A stretch of 64,000 nucleotides of DNA, taken from contig NZ_JAHLNO010000019.1 of the NCBI RefSeq assembly GCF_018916875.1, positions 620,001 through 684,000 of the forward strand, given 5' to 3'. Within the stretch, counting starts at the first letter, position 1. Each line of letters begins with the position of its first letter. The notes beneath the pieces were generated by a model. It had not been told where the DNA came from. It saw only the letters and a program-made list of their open reading frames with translations, and searched no databases. Source of the DNA: Virgibacillus proomii (lineage in GTDB: Bacteria > Bacillota > Bacilli > Bacillales > Amphibacillaceae). The position numbers and the translations under genes were made by a program. Of the stretch, positions 9,428 through 16,563 are shown one piece after another.

Positions 9428-9475
9428 TGGAAGTTTGCTGTAAGGTTTTACTAAGGCCTAAGGAAGGAGATCTAT

Positions 9476-9925
9476 ATGCAACTAGCAACAAAATATTTTG
9501 GTGAAATGGATATAACATCTGTAAATGTGATTCATTTTCCAACCGGCATCTTAGGATTCCCGCAAGAGACGGAATTTGTTCTACTTGATTTGCCCGACAA
9601 TCCATTATTTCAAATTTTACAATCTATTAAAAGAAAAGAGATTGCGTTTATCGTTGTTAACCCATACCAATTGTATGAAGATTATACATTTAAACTGGAT
9701 GATGGAATTGTAAAAGCATTACAGCTATCGGATGAAACAGAAATTGTTGTGCTTTCTATTGTCACATTGAAGCAGCCGTTTAACACTAGCACGATTAATC
9801 TGCAAGCGCCCATTATTATCAATGCGAATAAACAACAAGGAAAGCAATTTGTTATTAATTCAGATAAATATTCAACAAGAGTTTCAATAACTGCGTTGAA
9901 CTCTCCAAGCGGGAAAGGGGAATAA
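9476..9925 (+). CDS. fliW: FliW, flagellar assembly factor and CsrA antagonist
   Basis: Binds flagellin or CsrA; when flagellin is secreted, FliW is released and blocks CsrA. The 149-residue protein shows the family motifs FPTGILGFPQ near residue 22 and VVNPYQLYEDYTF near 60. The start has AAGGAAGGAG upstream. It is followed after 3 bp by csrA, the normal pairing. The third partner, hag, is not next in line here, which is unusual. Confidence 0.95.
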   Translation: MQLATKYFGEMDITSVNVIHFPTGILGFPQETEFVLLDLPDNPLFQILQSIKRKEIAFIVVNPYQLYEDYTFKLDDGIVKALQLSDETEIVVLSIVTLKQPFNTSTINLQAPIIINANKQQGKQFVINSDKYSTRVSITALNSPSGKGE

Positions 9926-9928
9926 GGA

Positions 9929-10147
9929 ATGCTTGTATTAACGAGAAAACGAAATGAATCCATTCAGCTTGGAGAGGATATTGAAGTTAAAGTGCTTGCT
10001 ATTGAAGGCGATCAAGTGAAAATTGGCATTAGCGCTCCTGCTTCAATGGATATTTATCGTAAAGAGATCTATTTAGAAATAAAACATGAAAATAATCAGG
10101 CAGCCAAGATTCCTAATGGATTCATTGATATGTTAAAACAAAAGTAA
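9929..10147 (+). CDS. csrA: CsrA, translational repressor
   Basis: Dimeric RNA-binding protein that blocks translation of flagellin mRNA in B. subtilis by binding GGA motifs. The 72-residue protein starts [15 protein letters not shown] and contains VKIGISAP and the YRKEI strand near residue 44, all conserved. GGGAAAGGGGAATAAGG precedes the ATG. Downstream lies a short duplicate of its own tail and then a repeat, not hag. Confidence 0.96.
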   Translation: MLVLTRKRNESIQLGEDIEVKVLAIEGDQVKIGISAPASMDIYRKEIYLEIKHENNQAAKIPNGFIDMLKQK

Positions 10148-10157
10148 CGTAAGTCTT

Positions 10158-10196
10158 CTGTATGTATCGGAAAGAGATCTCTATTAAGGCAAACGA
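10158..10196 (+). pseudogene. Partial duplicate of the csrA tail
   Basis: Just after the csrA stop, ATG TAT CGG AAA GAG ATC TCT ATT reads MYRKEISI, echoing IYRKEIYL of CsrA, and shares the 9-mer AAAGAGATC with the csrA gene at 10060-10075. The match is only about 30 bp, so a chance likeness cannot be excluded. It may mark a recombination joint at the place where hag would be. Confidence 0.35.
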
Positions 10197-10209
10197 TTGA
10201 AGAAAAAAT

Positions 10210-10396
10210 TTTATCCCGTATGTAAGGTGCCGTAAGACTCCCACTTCAAGACCTGCGTTGATACAAAGGGTCTAAGTGGGAGAAAACGGCACCTAAATGC
10301 CCGATTCGTTCAAGGGCCTTTAGGTCATACCCTTCTAGGTACTAACATTCAGTAGGAGATGGAAGAAAACTCCTACTGAATGAAGTTTCACTTTAT
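10210..10396 (+). repeat. Family A repeat, long form, in the csrA–flaG gap
   Basis: A 187-bp copy starting TTTATCCCG and ending GAAGTTTCACTTTAT. Hairpin 1 pairs GGTGCCGT with ACGGCACC and, inside, CTCCCACTT with AAGTGGGAG. Hairpin 2 pairs CATTCAGTAGGAG with CTCCTACTGAATG (13 bp). The long form carries an extra stretch (AAGGGCCTTTAGGTCATACCCTT) that can form its own small stem. It occupies the position usually held by hag. Confidence 0.85.
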
Positions 10397-10432
10397 AGGA
10401 GCGACTTCGTTTAATAAATTCACCAGTTTACT

Positions 10433-10459
10433 TCAACCTTTTTATTTATATACCGATAT
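10433..10459 (+). promoter_or_regulatory. Probable SigD promoter for flaG-fliDST
   Basis: ACCGATAT at 10452-10459 matches the SigD -10 consensus in seven of eight positions; a weaker TCAA at 10433-10436 lies at a 15-bp spacing. It is about 24 bp before the flaG start. Confidence 0.6.
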
Positions 10460-10482
10460 AAAATAAAAAAGGTGTGAATAAG

Positions 10483-10839
10483 ATGGATATGCGGTTAGAG
10501 CAAATAGGAACGGAGGTACCTGTTAAGCTTCGAAATCAACAAAATAGCGGAACAGTCGATACGAAACTTAATCAAGAACAAATGAATGAAGATAAAAAAT
10601 TTAGCTTGGGGATGACAAAAAATAATATTAAAACGGCGGTCACCAAGCTAAATGAATTTATCGAACCGCTCAGAACAGATTTGCAATTTACCTATCATGA
10701 AAAACTGGGCGAATATTATGTAAAGGTGATTAATCCGTTAACAAAGGAAGTAATTAAAGAAATTCCTCCAGAAAAAATGCTGGATATGTATGCAGATATG
10801 GCAGAATTTATGGGGATTTTAATTGACAAAAAAATTTAA
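10483..10839 (+). CDS. flaG: FlaG family flagellar protein
   Basis: A 118-residue FlaG/YvyC protein; members influence filament length or act near the cap. The conserved C-terminal domain is clear, with LQFTYHEKLGEYYVKVINP near residue 65 and TKEVIKEIPPEKMLDMYA near 85-102. The first 45 residues are polar and variable, as usual. The ATG at 10483 is chosen over an in-frame GTG at 10474 because AAAAAAGGTG is then well spaced. It heads the fliD-fliS-fliT run. Confidence 0.9.
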   Translation: MDMRLEQIGTEVPVKLRNQQNSGTVDTKLNQEQMNEDKKFSLGMTKNNIKTAVTKLNEFIEPLRTDLQFTYHEKLGEYYVKVINPLTKEVIKEIPPEKMLDMYADMAEFMGILIDKKI

Positions 10840-10869
10840 AAGACTAGTTTTGATAAAGGAGAGAGCATA

Positions 10870-12348
10870 ATGGTAATGCGAGTTGGCGGTTTAGCTAGTG
10901 GTATGGAAATTGAAAAAATAGTAGAGAAATTAATATCGGCAGAACGAATTCCATTAAATAGAATGGAACAAGATCGAATAAAGCTTGAATGGAAACGCGA
11001 TGCATTTCGAGAAATTAACACAAAACTTAGCGAATTGGATAATCTAATTAGGAATGAGATGAGATATAGCACGACCTATAATTCAAAAGCCGTTAGTTCA
11101 TCCCTTAAGGATGCAGTTACAGCAACAGCAACTGTCAATGCAACGAACGGCACATATCTAGTAAGAGTGGATCAACTGGCAAGCTCGGCAATTAATGTAA
11201 GTAAAAACCCGATTGATATTGATCCGACTCAACCGTTAACAGCTGGTGAAGTAATCGCTTTTAGTACAGTAAATGAAGAGGGAGAAGAGGAGGAATATAG
11301 GTATACTATCCAAGCGGGTGATACACTGAACACGGTTATGGAGAAAGTTTCCAAAGACGATAATAATGTTCGTATGTTCTATGATGAGGCGAGTAAAAAA
11401 GTAATTATGGAAACGACACGAACTGGTAACTACAATGAGAATGGAAACGAAATAATATTTGAAGACACTTCGTTTTTAGCTACAACTCTGAAGATGGATA
11501 TGGCTAATGAAAAAGGTGGGAATAATGCGAAGTTTGAATATAATAATAGTGGAATTATCATGGAATCAAAAACAAATTCCTATACGATAAATGGTATTAA
11601 CTTACAATTTAAAAATACTACCGATGGTAAAAACGCCAGTTTAACGATTGAAAATGATGTAGAAGCTGCTTATGAAAAGATTAAGAATTTCGTGGATAAA
11701 TATAATGAGGTTGTTGAGGTACTTAATTCTCCACAGTTTGAGAAAATTTATCGTGATTATCCTCCATTGACCAATGAACAAAAGGAAGAAATGTCGGATA
11801 AACAAATTGAACTATGGGAAAAATATGCTAAAAGCGGTTTATTACGTGGTGAGCCTGTTATCACTAATGGACTTTATAGTTTACGGCAAAGCTGGTATCA
11901 AAAAGTGGAAATTGATGGAGAATATACGTCACTAACACAGTTAGGTATTAGTACATCACCTGATTATTTAGATGGTGGAAAGTTAATTATAGAAGATCCA
12001 GATAAACTAAAGGATGCACTTCGCGATAATCCGGAAGAAGTACGACAGTTGTTTTACAACAGGGAAGAGGGCGAATCTCGTGGACTTATCAATAGGCTCG
12101 AGGATGCGGTTAATAAGACGATGCAGCAAATTGGGGAAAAAGCTGGAAAAGCCTCGACTCTATCATTAGAAAGTTATACTTTAGGGAAGCAAATGAAGGA
12201 GTTAGATGAGCGTATCGAAGCGTTTGAGAATCGGATTGAGCGAGTGGAAAAGCGGTATTGGGCTCAATTTACGGCAATGGAGAAAGCAATTTCACAAATG
12301 AATCAGCAATCGATGATGTTATTATCTCAATTTGGCGGTGGCATGTAA
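10870..12348 (+). CDS. fliD: FliD, filament cap protein
   Basis: Caps the growing filament and guides insertion of flagellin. The 492 residues are close to the B. subtilis length. The N-terminal motif MRVGGLASGMEIEKIVEKL and the C-terminal coiled region (KQMKELDERIEAFENRIERVEKRYWAQFTAMEKAI) are diagnostic. AAAGGAGAGAG precedes the ATG. The capping target, flagellin, must be encoded elsewhere if the flagellum is functional. Confidence 0.96.
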   Translation: MVMRVGGLASGMEIEKIVEKLISAERIPLNRMEQDRIKLEWKRDAFREINTKLSELDNLIRNEMRYSTTYNSKAVSSSLKDAVTATATVNATNGTYLVRVDQLASSAINVSKNPIDIDPTQPLTAGEVIAFSTVNEEGEEEEYRYTIQAGDTLNTVMEKVSKDDNNVRMFYDEASKKVIMETTRTGNYNENGNEIIFEDTSFLATTLKMDMANEKGGNNAKFEYNNSGIIMESKTNSYTINGINLQFKNTTDGKNASLTIENDVEAAYEKIKNFVDKYNEVVEVLNSPQFEKIYRDYPPLTNEQKEEMSDKQIELWEKYAKSGLLRGEPVITNGLYSLRQSWYQKVEIDGEYTSLTQLGISTSPDYLDGGKLIIEDPDKLKDALRDNPEEVRQLFYNREEGESRGLINRLEDAVNKTMQQIGEKAGKASTLSLESYTLGKQMKELDERIEAFENRIERVEKRYWAQFTAMEKAISQMNQQSMMLLSQFGGGM

Positions 12349-12370
12349 AAATTGACAAGGAGTGAATAAA

Positions 12371-12772
12371 ATGTCACGAAATAAGCAGCAGCAAGCATAT
12401 CAAAACACGGCAGTAAATACTGCATCAGGTTCAGAACTGACATTAATGCTGTATAATGGCTGCATCAAATTTATTAAGCAAGCAATAAAGGATATCGAGG
12501 TGAATGACTTTGAGGCAAAAAATACGAATATCCAAAAAGCGCAAAACATTATTCGCGAATTAATAATCACGTTAAATCCTCAAGTTGCTATCTCGGAACA
12601 ATTTATGACACTTTATGAATATATGCTTCACCGCTTAAGAGAAGCAAATATGCATAATGACAACAAAGCGTTAGAGGAAGTGTTAGACTTTACTGTGGAA
12701 TTTCGCGATACATGGAAACAGGTAATATTGGAAACGAGAAAGAAGCAATATGCTAAGGGTGTACATGTTTAA
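12371..12772 (+). CDS. fliS: FliS, flagellin export chaperone
   Basis: Binds the C-terminus of flagellin in the cytoplasm to stop early polymerisation. The 133-residue helical protein has the family's YQNTAVNTASGSELTLMLYNGCIKF region near residues 10-34. The ATG at 12371 is preferred to an in-frame GTG at 12362, which overlaps the AAGGAG site. It overlaps fliT by one base. Confidence 0.93.
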   Translation: MSRNKQQQAYQNTAVNTASGSELTLMLYNGCIKFIKQAIKDIEVNDFEAKNTNIQKAQNIIRELIITLNPQVAISEQFMTLYEYMLHRLREANMHNDNKALEEVLDFTVEFRDTWKQVILETRKKQYAKGVHV

Positions 12773-13125
12773 TGAATCGCTTAATCCCATTATTGGAACT
12801 TACAGAGAAGTTGCATGATATTCTAAAGCAGAAGATGGAGCCTAAAAATCGTGATGTACTAATTTCACAGGTCAATAAATTAATTGAGGAACGGGGTTTT
12901 CAACTGGATAAGCTAATCCCTCCCTACTCAGAGGAAGAAAAAACAACTGGACAGAGGATTATTCAATTAAACCAAGTTATTGAACGAGAAATGTTAGCGT
13001 TGTTTAATGATTTAAAATCTGAGATGAAGCAAGTGAAAAAGCAGAAACACTCCAATCGTAAATATCGTAATCCCTATGCGACAATGCAGGCAAGCGACGG
13101 TATATTTTTAGATCGGAAAAATTAA
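12772..13125 (+). CDS. fliT: FliT-like flagellar chaperone
   Basis: A 117-residue helical protein directly after fliS, the position of FliT in B. subtilis, where it is a chaperone for FliD. Sequence conservation in this family is low, so the call rests on size, helix content and position. The start ATG overlaps the fliS stop (TAATG), implying translational coupling. The C-terminus is basic. A strong terminator follows, ending the flagellar run. Confidence 0.82.
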   Translation: MNRLIPLLELTEKLHDILKQKMEPKNRDVLISQVNKLIEERGFQLDKLIPPYSEEEKTTGQRIIQLNQVIEREMLALFNDLKSEMKQVKKQKHSNRKYRNPYATMQASDGIFLDRKN

Positions 13126-13167
13126 ACAACGCATTTCTAGCTATCTAGAAATGCGTTGTTATTTTTT
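13125..13167 (+). terminator. Terminator after fliT
   Basis: AACAACGCATTTCTAG and CTAGAAATGCGTTGTT form a perfect 16-bp stem with a 4-base loop, followed by ATTTTTT. It closes the flagellar transcription unit. Confidence 0.92.
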
Positions 13168-13168
13168 A

Positions 13169-13258
13169 TACTATAAGAAAGTATAAAATTTTAGGGTTTA
13201 TAGTATAAGAAAAACTACAGCTTTAGCTAAAGACTTGGCGATAAGCCAAGTTTTTCTA
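13169..13258 (+). repeat. Family D cloverleaf-like repeat, copy 1
   Basis: A 90-bp element with nested pairing. TACTATA pairs with TATAGTA in the left part. In the right part AGAAAAACT pairs with AAGTTTTTCT, enclosing a small CTTT/AAAG hairpin and a CTTGGC/GCCAAG hairpin. Two more copies of exactly 90 bp lie at 16447-16536 and 60671-60760. The T-rich right end could act as a terminator. No coding sense. Confidence 0.88.
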
Positions 13259-13264
13259 AGGGAA

Positions 13265-13520
13265 CGATATCCGTTTTTAGTTTACGGATAATTTTTTTGA
13301 GAAAGTAGTTTCGTTGTCTAGCTTAAGCGCTCAAGTTGTAGCAAACTTCGAACTTCTTTCTACAGGTCAACATCGGCTCGAATCTAAAGGAAGGCCGACT
13401 AAAAGTGGGCCTGCCGTAAAAGCGTCGGCATATCCCTGTGTTAGAGGCATGTTTTCTGTATCTCGTCAGAAGTTCCCCAGTTTGTACGGCGCTGACCGAG
13501 CTCTTCTAACATTTGTTATT
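13265..13520 (+). repeat. Family C mosaic repeat, copy 1
   Basis: Shares ATATCCGTTTTTAGTTTACGG-like start, the block ACATCGGCTCGAATCTAAAG, GGAAGGCCGACTAAAAG, and the end TTAGAGGCATGTTTTCTGTA with copies at 32412-32605 and, inverted, at 28955-29130. GCCGAC can pair with GTCGGC about 30 bp on. The edges are approximate. The stretch 13521-13738 that follows shows no gene or repeat that I recognise. Confidence 0.65.
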
Positions 13521-13738
13521 TTTGACTAGGAAATTAAAAGAGCAAACTCCTTGTTCAAGCTTGACAAGGGCTGGAACTCTCAAAAGGGAGTGAAGCGATT
13601 TGGAGTGTTAGGTGTTGACGCTTGGATGTGGGTACATACCAAACAAAAATTATCCATAATGAACAAACAACAAGTCACCAAAGCCAGAAACCTTGTTGCT
13701 AACAACATGTTCTCGTTGAATGATAATACGTGTCTACA

Positions 13739-14517
13739 TTTATCCCGCATGTAAGGTGCCGTAAGACTCCCACTTCAAGACCTGAGCTGATACAAAAGGG
13801 TATAAGTGGAAGAAAACGGCACCTAAATGCCCGATTCGTTCAACTAACATTTCTTTGGAAAAAGCATTCCAAGAAATGAAGTTTCACTTTATCCCGCATG
13901 TAAGGTGCCGTAAGACTCCCACTTCAAGACCTGAGCTGATACAAAAGGGTCTAAGTGTGAGAAAACGGCACCTAAATGCCCGATTCGTTCAACTAACATT
14001 CCGTGTAAAAAGCGTTCTACGGAATGAAGTTTCACTTTATCCCGCATGTAAGGTGCCGTAAGACTCCCACTTCAAGACCTGAGCTGATACAAAAGGGTCT
14101 AAGTGTGAGAAAACGGCACCTAAATGCCCGATTCGTTCAACTAACATTCCGTGTAAAAAGCGTTCTACGGAATGAAGTTTCACTTTATCCCGCATGTAAG
14201 TTGCCGTAAGACTCCCACTTTAAGAGTCTGAGTTGGTACAAAAGGGTCTAAGTGAGAGAAACGGCACCTAAATGCCCGATTCGTTCAACTAACATTTCTT
14301 GGGAAAAGCATTCCAAGAAATGAAGTTTCACTTTATCCCGCATGTAAGTTGCCGTAAGACTCCCACTTCAAGAGTCTGAGTTGGTACAAAAGGGTCTAAG
14401 TGAGAGAAACGGCACCTAAATGCCCGATTCGTTAAAAGGCCTTTAGGTCATACTCTTGTGGTACTAACATTCAGTAGGAGATGGAAGAAAACTCCTACGA
14501 ATGAAGTTTCAACTTAT
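13739..14517 (+). repeat. Tandem array of five family A repeats, period 148 bp
   Basis: The phrase ATCCCGCATGTAAG recurs at 13742, 13891, 14039, 14187 and 14335, so the period is 149, 148, 148 and 148 bp. Each unit has hairpin 1 (GGTGCCGT...ACGGCACC with an inner CTCCCACTT helix) and hairpin 2. Hairpin 2 differs between units but stays paired: CATTTCTT/AAGAAATG, CATTCCGT/ACGGAATG twice, CATTTCTTGG/CCAAGAAATG, then CATTC-GTAGGAG/CTCCTAC-GAATG. Only the last unit has the longer linker. Open frames through the array are by-products of the periodicity. Confidence 0.93.
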
Positions 14518-14586
14518 ATTTCATAACTCCTAAACTAACTTTACATAGTATTTCCTGTGAATAACCCATAGGCTGAGTTTTGTTTA

Positions 14587-14604
14587 ATGATATGTAAATA
14601 TCAT
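14587..14604. promoter_or_regulatory. Short palindrome upstream of hpf
   Basis: ATGATAT-GTAA-ATATCAT is a perfect 7-4-7 inverted repeat about 140 bp before hpf. It might be an operator, but there is no other support. Confidence 0.3.
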
Positions 14605-14674
14605 GTAAATTATTGAAACCCATGTACAACAAGTGATACATACGATTATCTAACAGAGAATTTACATTTTTATA

Positions 14675-14700
14675 GTTTTAACAGGAAATTAGTCGGGAAA
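14675..14700 (+). promoter_or_regulatory. Candidate SigB-type stress promoter for hpf
   Basis: GTTTTA (14675-14680), 14 bp, then GGGAAA (14695-14700) resembles the SigB consensus GTTTAA/GGGWAW. AGGAAATT at 14683-14690 also resembles a SigH -35 box. In B. subtilis yvyD (hpf) is driven by SigB and SigH. A TATAAT box at 14706-14711 lacks a good -35. Confidence 0.5.
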
Positions 14701-14741
14701 CATTGTATAATATAGCTATAAGGTGAAAGGAGGACACTTGT

Positions 14742-15293
14742 ATGAAATTTAACATTCGTGGTGAAAATGTTGAGGTGACAGGGGCTATACGTGACTACGT
14801 AGAGAAAAAAATTGGAAAACTAGAAAGGTATTTTGATACTCCGCCAACCTCAGAGGTACATGTTAATCTAAGTGTCTATAATGATAAACAGAGAATTGAA
14901 GTCACGATTCCGATGACTAATTTATTACTACGTGGTGAAGTCGAGCATACAGACCTTTATGCTGCGATTGACTTAGTTGTTGATAAACTTGAAAGACAAA
15001 TTAGAAAACATAAAACGAAAGTGAATAGAAAGTTTAGACAAAAAGGTTCGCCAAAACATGTTTTTGCAGAATTAGAAAAGGATGTTTTAAATAAGGAAGA
15101 AGAGTCTTCTGAAATAGAAATTGTTCGTACGAAAAGGTTTGATTTAAAGCCGATGGATTCAGAAGAAGCGATTCTGCAAATGGACATGCTCGGGCATTCC
15201 TTTTTTGTATTTGAAAACGCATCTAATGGGGAAACAAATGTTGTATACCGACGGAATGACGGAAAATACGGCTTAATTGAACCAAATGCATAA
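14742..15293 (+). CDS. hpf: Long-form ribosome hibernation promoting factor
   Basis: Dimerises 70S ribosomes into inactive 100S particles in stationary phase. The 183-residue protein has both domains of the long form: the N-terminal S30AE domain (MKFNIRGENVEVTGAIRDYV, basic KLERQIRKHKTKVNRK near residues 85-100) and the C-terminal dimerisation domain (RFDLKPMDSEEAILQMDMLGH near 130-150, then VVYRRNDGKYGLIEP). AAAGGAGGAC precedes the ATG. It lies between fliT and secA as in B. subtilis. Confidence 0.95.
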   Translation: MKFNIRGENVEVTGAIRDYVEKKIGKLERYFDTPPTSEVHVNLSVYNDKQRIEVTIPMTNLLLRGEVEHTDLYAAIDLVVDKLERQIRKHKTKVNRKFRQKGSPKHVFAELEKDVLNKEEESSEIEIVRTKRFDLKPMDSEEAILQMDMLGHSFFVFENASNGETNVVYRRNDGKYGLIEPNA

Positions 15294-15308
15294 AGCGATT
15301 ACATGTAG

Positions 15309-15338
15309 AAAAAGACAGTCTGTTGGCTGTCTTTTTTT
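15309..15338 (+). terminator. Terminator after hpf
   Basis: AAAAGACAG and CTGTCTTTTTTT form a short stem over a 7-base loop with a T run, 16 bp after the hpf stop. Confidence 0.88.
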
Positions 15339-15553
15339 GTGTGTAAAAATGTCGAAATTTGATGATGATAACTCTAAAATTAAAAAATGGCAGTAAATAA
15401 TTTCATGTTTAGTAGGTGAAAATATCTTATTGTTCGCTACGATCCTATAAATTTTTAAAAATATTGTCGAACACATGCCTAAAATTGAAAAATGGCAACT
15501 AGCTAATCAAGTCTTTACATGATATAACTAATATCGAGTGAGGAGGTGGCAAA

Positions 15554-15694
15554 TTGCATAGAAATGAATCGATTCATTTAAACCAATTAACTAGAAAAAT
15601 AGATCAACATGAGAAGGCAATTGCACAGCTTGTTGAAATTGTTGGGGTGTTAAATCAAAAGCTCGCTTTATTAAGAAAAACCAGTAAGTATTAG
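15554..15694 (+). CDS. Small protein of 46 residues, unknown function
   Basis: A TTG-started frame with a very strong ribosome site, GAGGAGGTGG, 3-4 bases before it. The peptide begins MHRNESIHLNQLTRKIDQ and is one amphipathic helix with hydrophobic residues at heptad spacing (LNQL, IDQH, IAQLVEIVGVLNQKLALL), so a short coiled coil is likely. The high Gln, Leu and Lys content looks like real coding sequence. No family is recognised. It stands alone between hpf and secA, with a terminator about 150 bp downstream. Confidence 0.6.
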   Translation: MHRNESIHLNQLTRKIDQHEKAIAQLVEIVGVLNQKLALLRKTSKY

Positions 15695-15841
15695 CAGAAT
15701 TTTCCGTTAGTCGTTTCTTATAATGACATAATGACGACCTTAACACGAAGCTTTTGAAAATTTCAATTAAAGTCAAATCATCATAACTATTTCCTCGCTT
15801 TAGACAAACTTCCTAACTTATCCTCAAAGTTCCCTCTTATG

Positions 15842-15878
15842 AAAAAAGAGCGGTTCATCCCCTGACCGTTCTTTTTTC
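15842..15878 (+). terminator. Bidirectional terminator-like hairpin
   Basis: GAAAAAAGAGCGGT pairs with ACCGTTCTTTTTTC across a 10-base loop; A and T runs on both sides allow action in either direction. It probably ends the small-ORF transcript. Confidence 0.8.
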
Positions 15879-16446
15879 TATGTTTTTGGAAATTTACTTT
15901 TAAAAAAATTTTAGCGGGAGATTGATCATCGTAAAACATTTGATTTTACAAATAAAGTTGTTGTCCCAAAGTCTTACTGCTAGTTAAATTCTTATTATGA
16001 AAGGGCGAAGAAATACTTTTACTTAATGGTTATTCCAATTAGGCTTCTTATTCGAAATAGCAGTATCAGCATAGAGATTAATTCAACTTATTCACCAGAA
16101 AGAAAATAGTTTAAATCCAAAGATGTACCTTCCGTTTTTACTTTTAAAATGTAGACACGAAGACGGAAGGCAATTGGAAGTTGTCATCTTTATTTAGAAA
16201 GTGTTATGATTAATAATGGCTGATAATAACAAAAAATGAAACATATCGTTTAAAAGGAAAAGCTTTTAATTATGGAAAAGAGTGAAAGTTAATGCAGTAC
16301 ATGAAATATGTGAGTGGCAACTTATCTGAGCATGACACTTTTCCCTTTTACAAACGGTAATTCTTTTTAGGTTTTGTAATAAAAACTTAAAAGGAAAGGA
16401 TTAGCTGATCAAACAAATAAGTACAAATAGAAGTAATATTTTATTT
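15879..16446. other. Gene-free spacer upstream of secA
   Basis: About 570 bp with no supported gene. It holds an 8-bp inverted repeat CCTTCCGT (16128-16135)/ACGGAAGG (16163-16170), and a possible SigA promoter TTGTCA (16181-16186), 18 bp, TATGAT (16205-16210). That promoter could serve secA, giving a leader of about 350 bases that contains the family D element. Confidence 0.45.
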
Positions 16447-16536
16447 TACTATAGGAAAGTTTAAAATTTTAGGGTTTATAGTATAAGAAAAACTACAGCT
16501 TTCGCTAAAGACTTGGCGACAAGCCAAGTTTTTCTA
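16447..16536 (+). repeat. Family D cloverleaf-like repeat, copy 2, upstream of secA
   Basis: Same 90-bp layout as the other two copies, with the CTTGGCGACAAGCCAAG hairpin and outer AGAAAAACT/AAGTTTTTCT stem intact. It ends only 27 bp before the secA start, so it would lie in the secA mRNA leader if transcription starts upstream. Its T-rich end could terminate or attenuate. Confidence 0.88.
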
Positions 16537-16563
16537 ATTGATAAATGTAGAGGTGCATGTATA

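Noticed and set aside
13855-14209. Open frames of about 60-68 codons across the tandem array, giving near-identical peptides
   Set aside because: They repeat because the DNA repeats; the same frames cross both hairpins, lack ribosome sites and have no protein-like conservation apart from the DNA.
13739-14517. CRISPR array
   Set aside because: The whole 148-bp unit is repeated with no unique spacers, and there are no cas genes.
13739-14517. Integron attC-site array
   Set aside because: No integrase, no gene cassettes between units, and the hairpins lack the attC core pattern.
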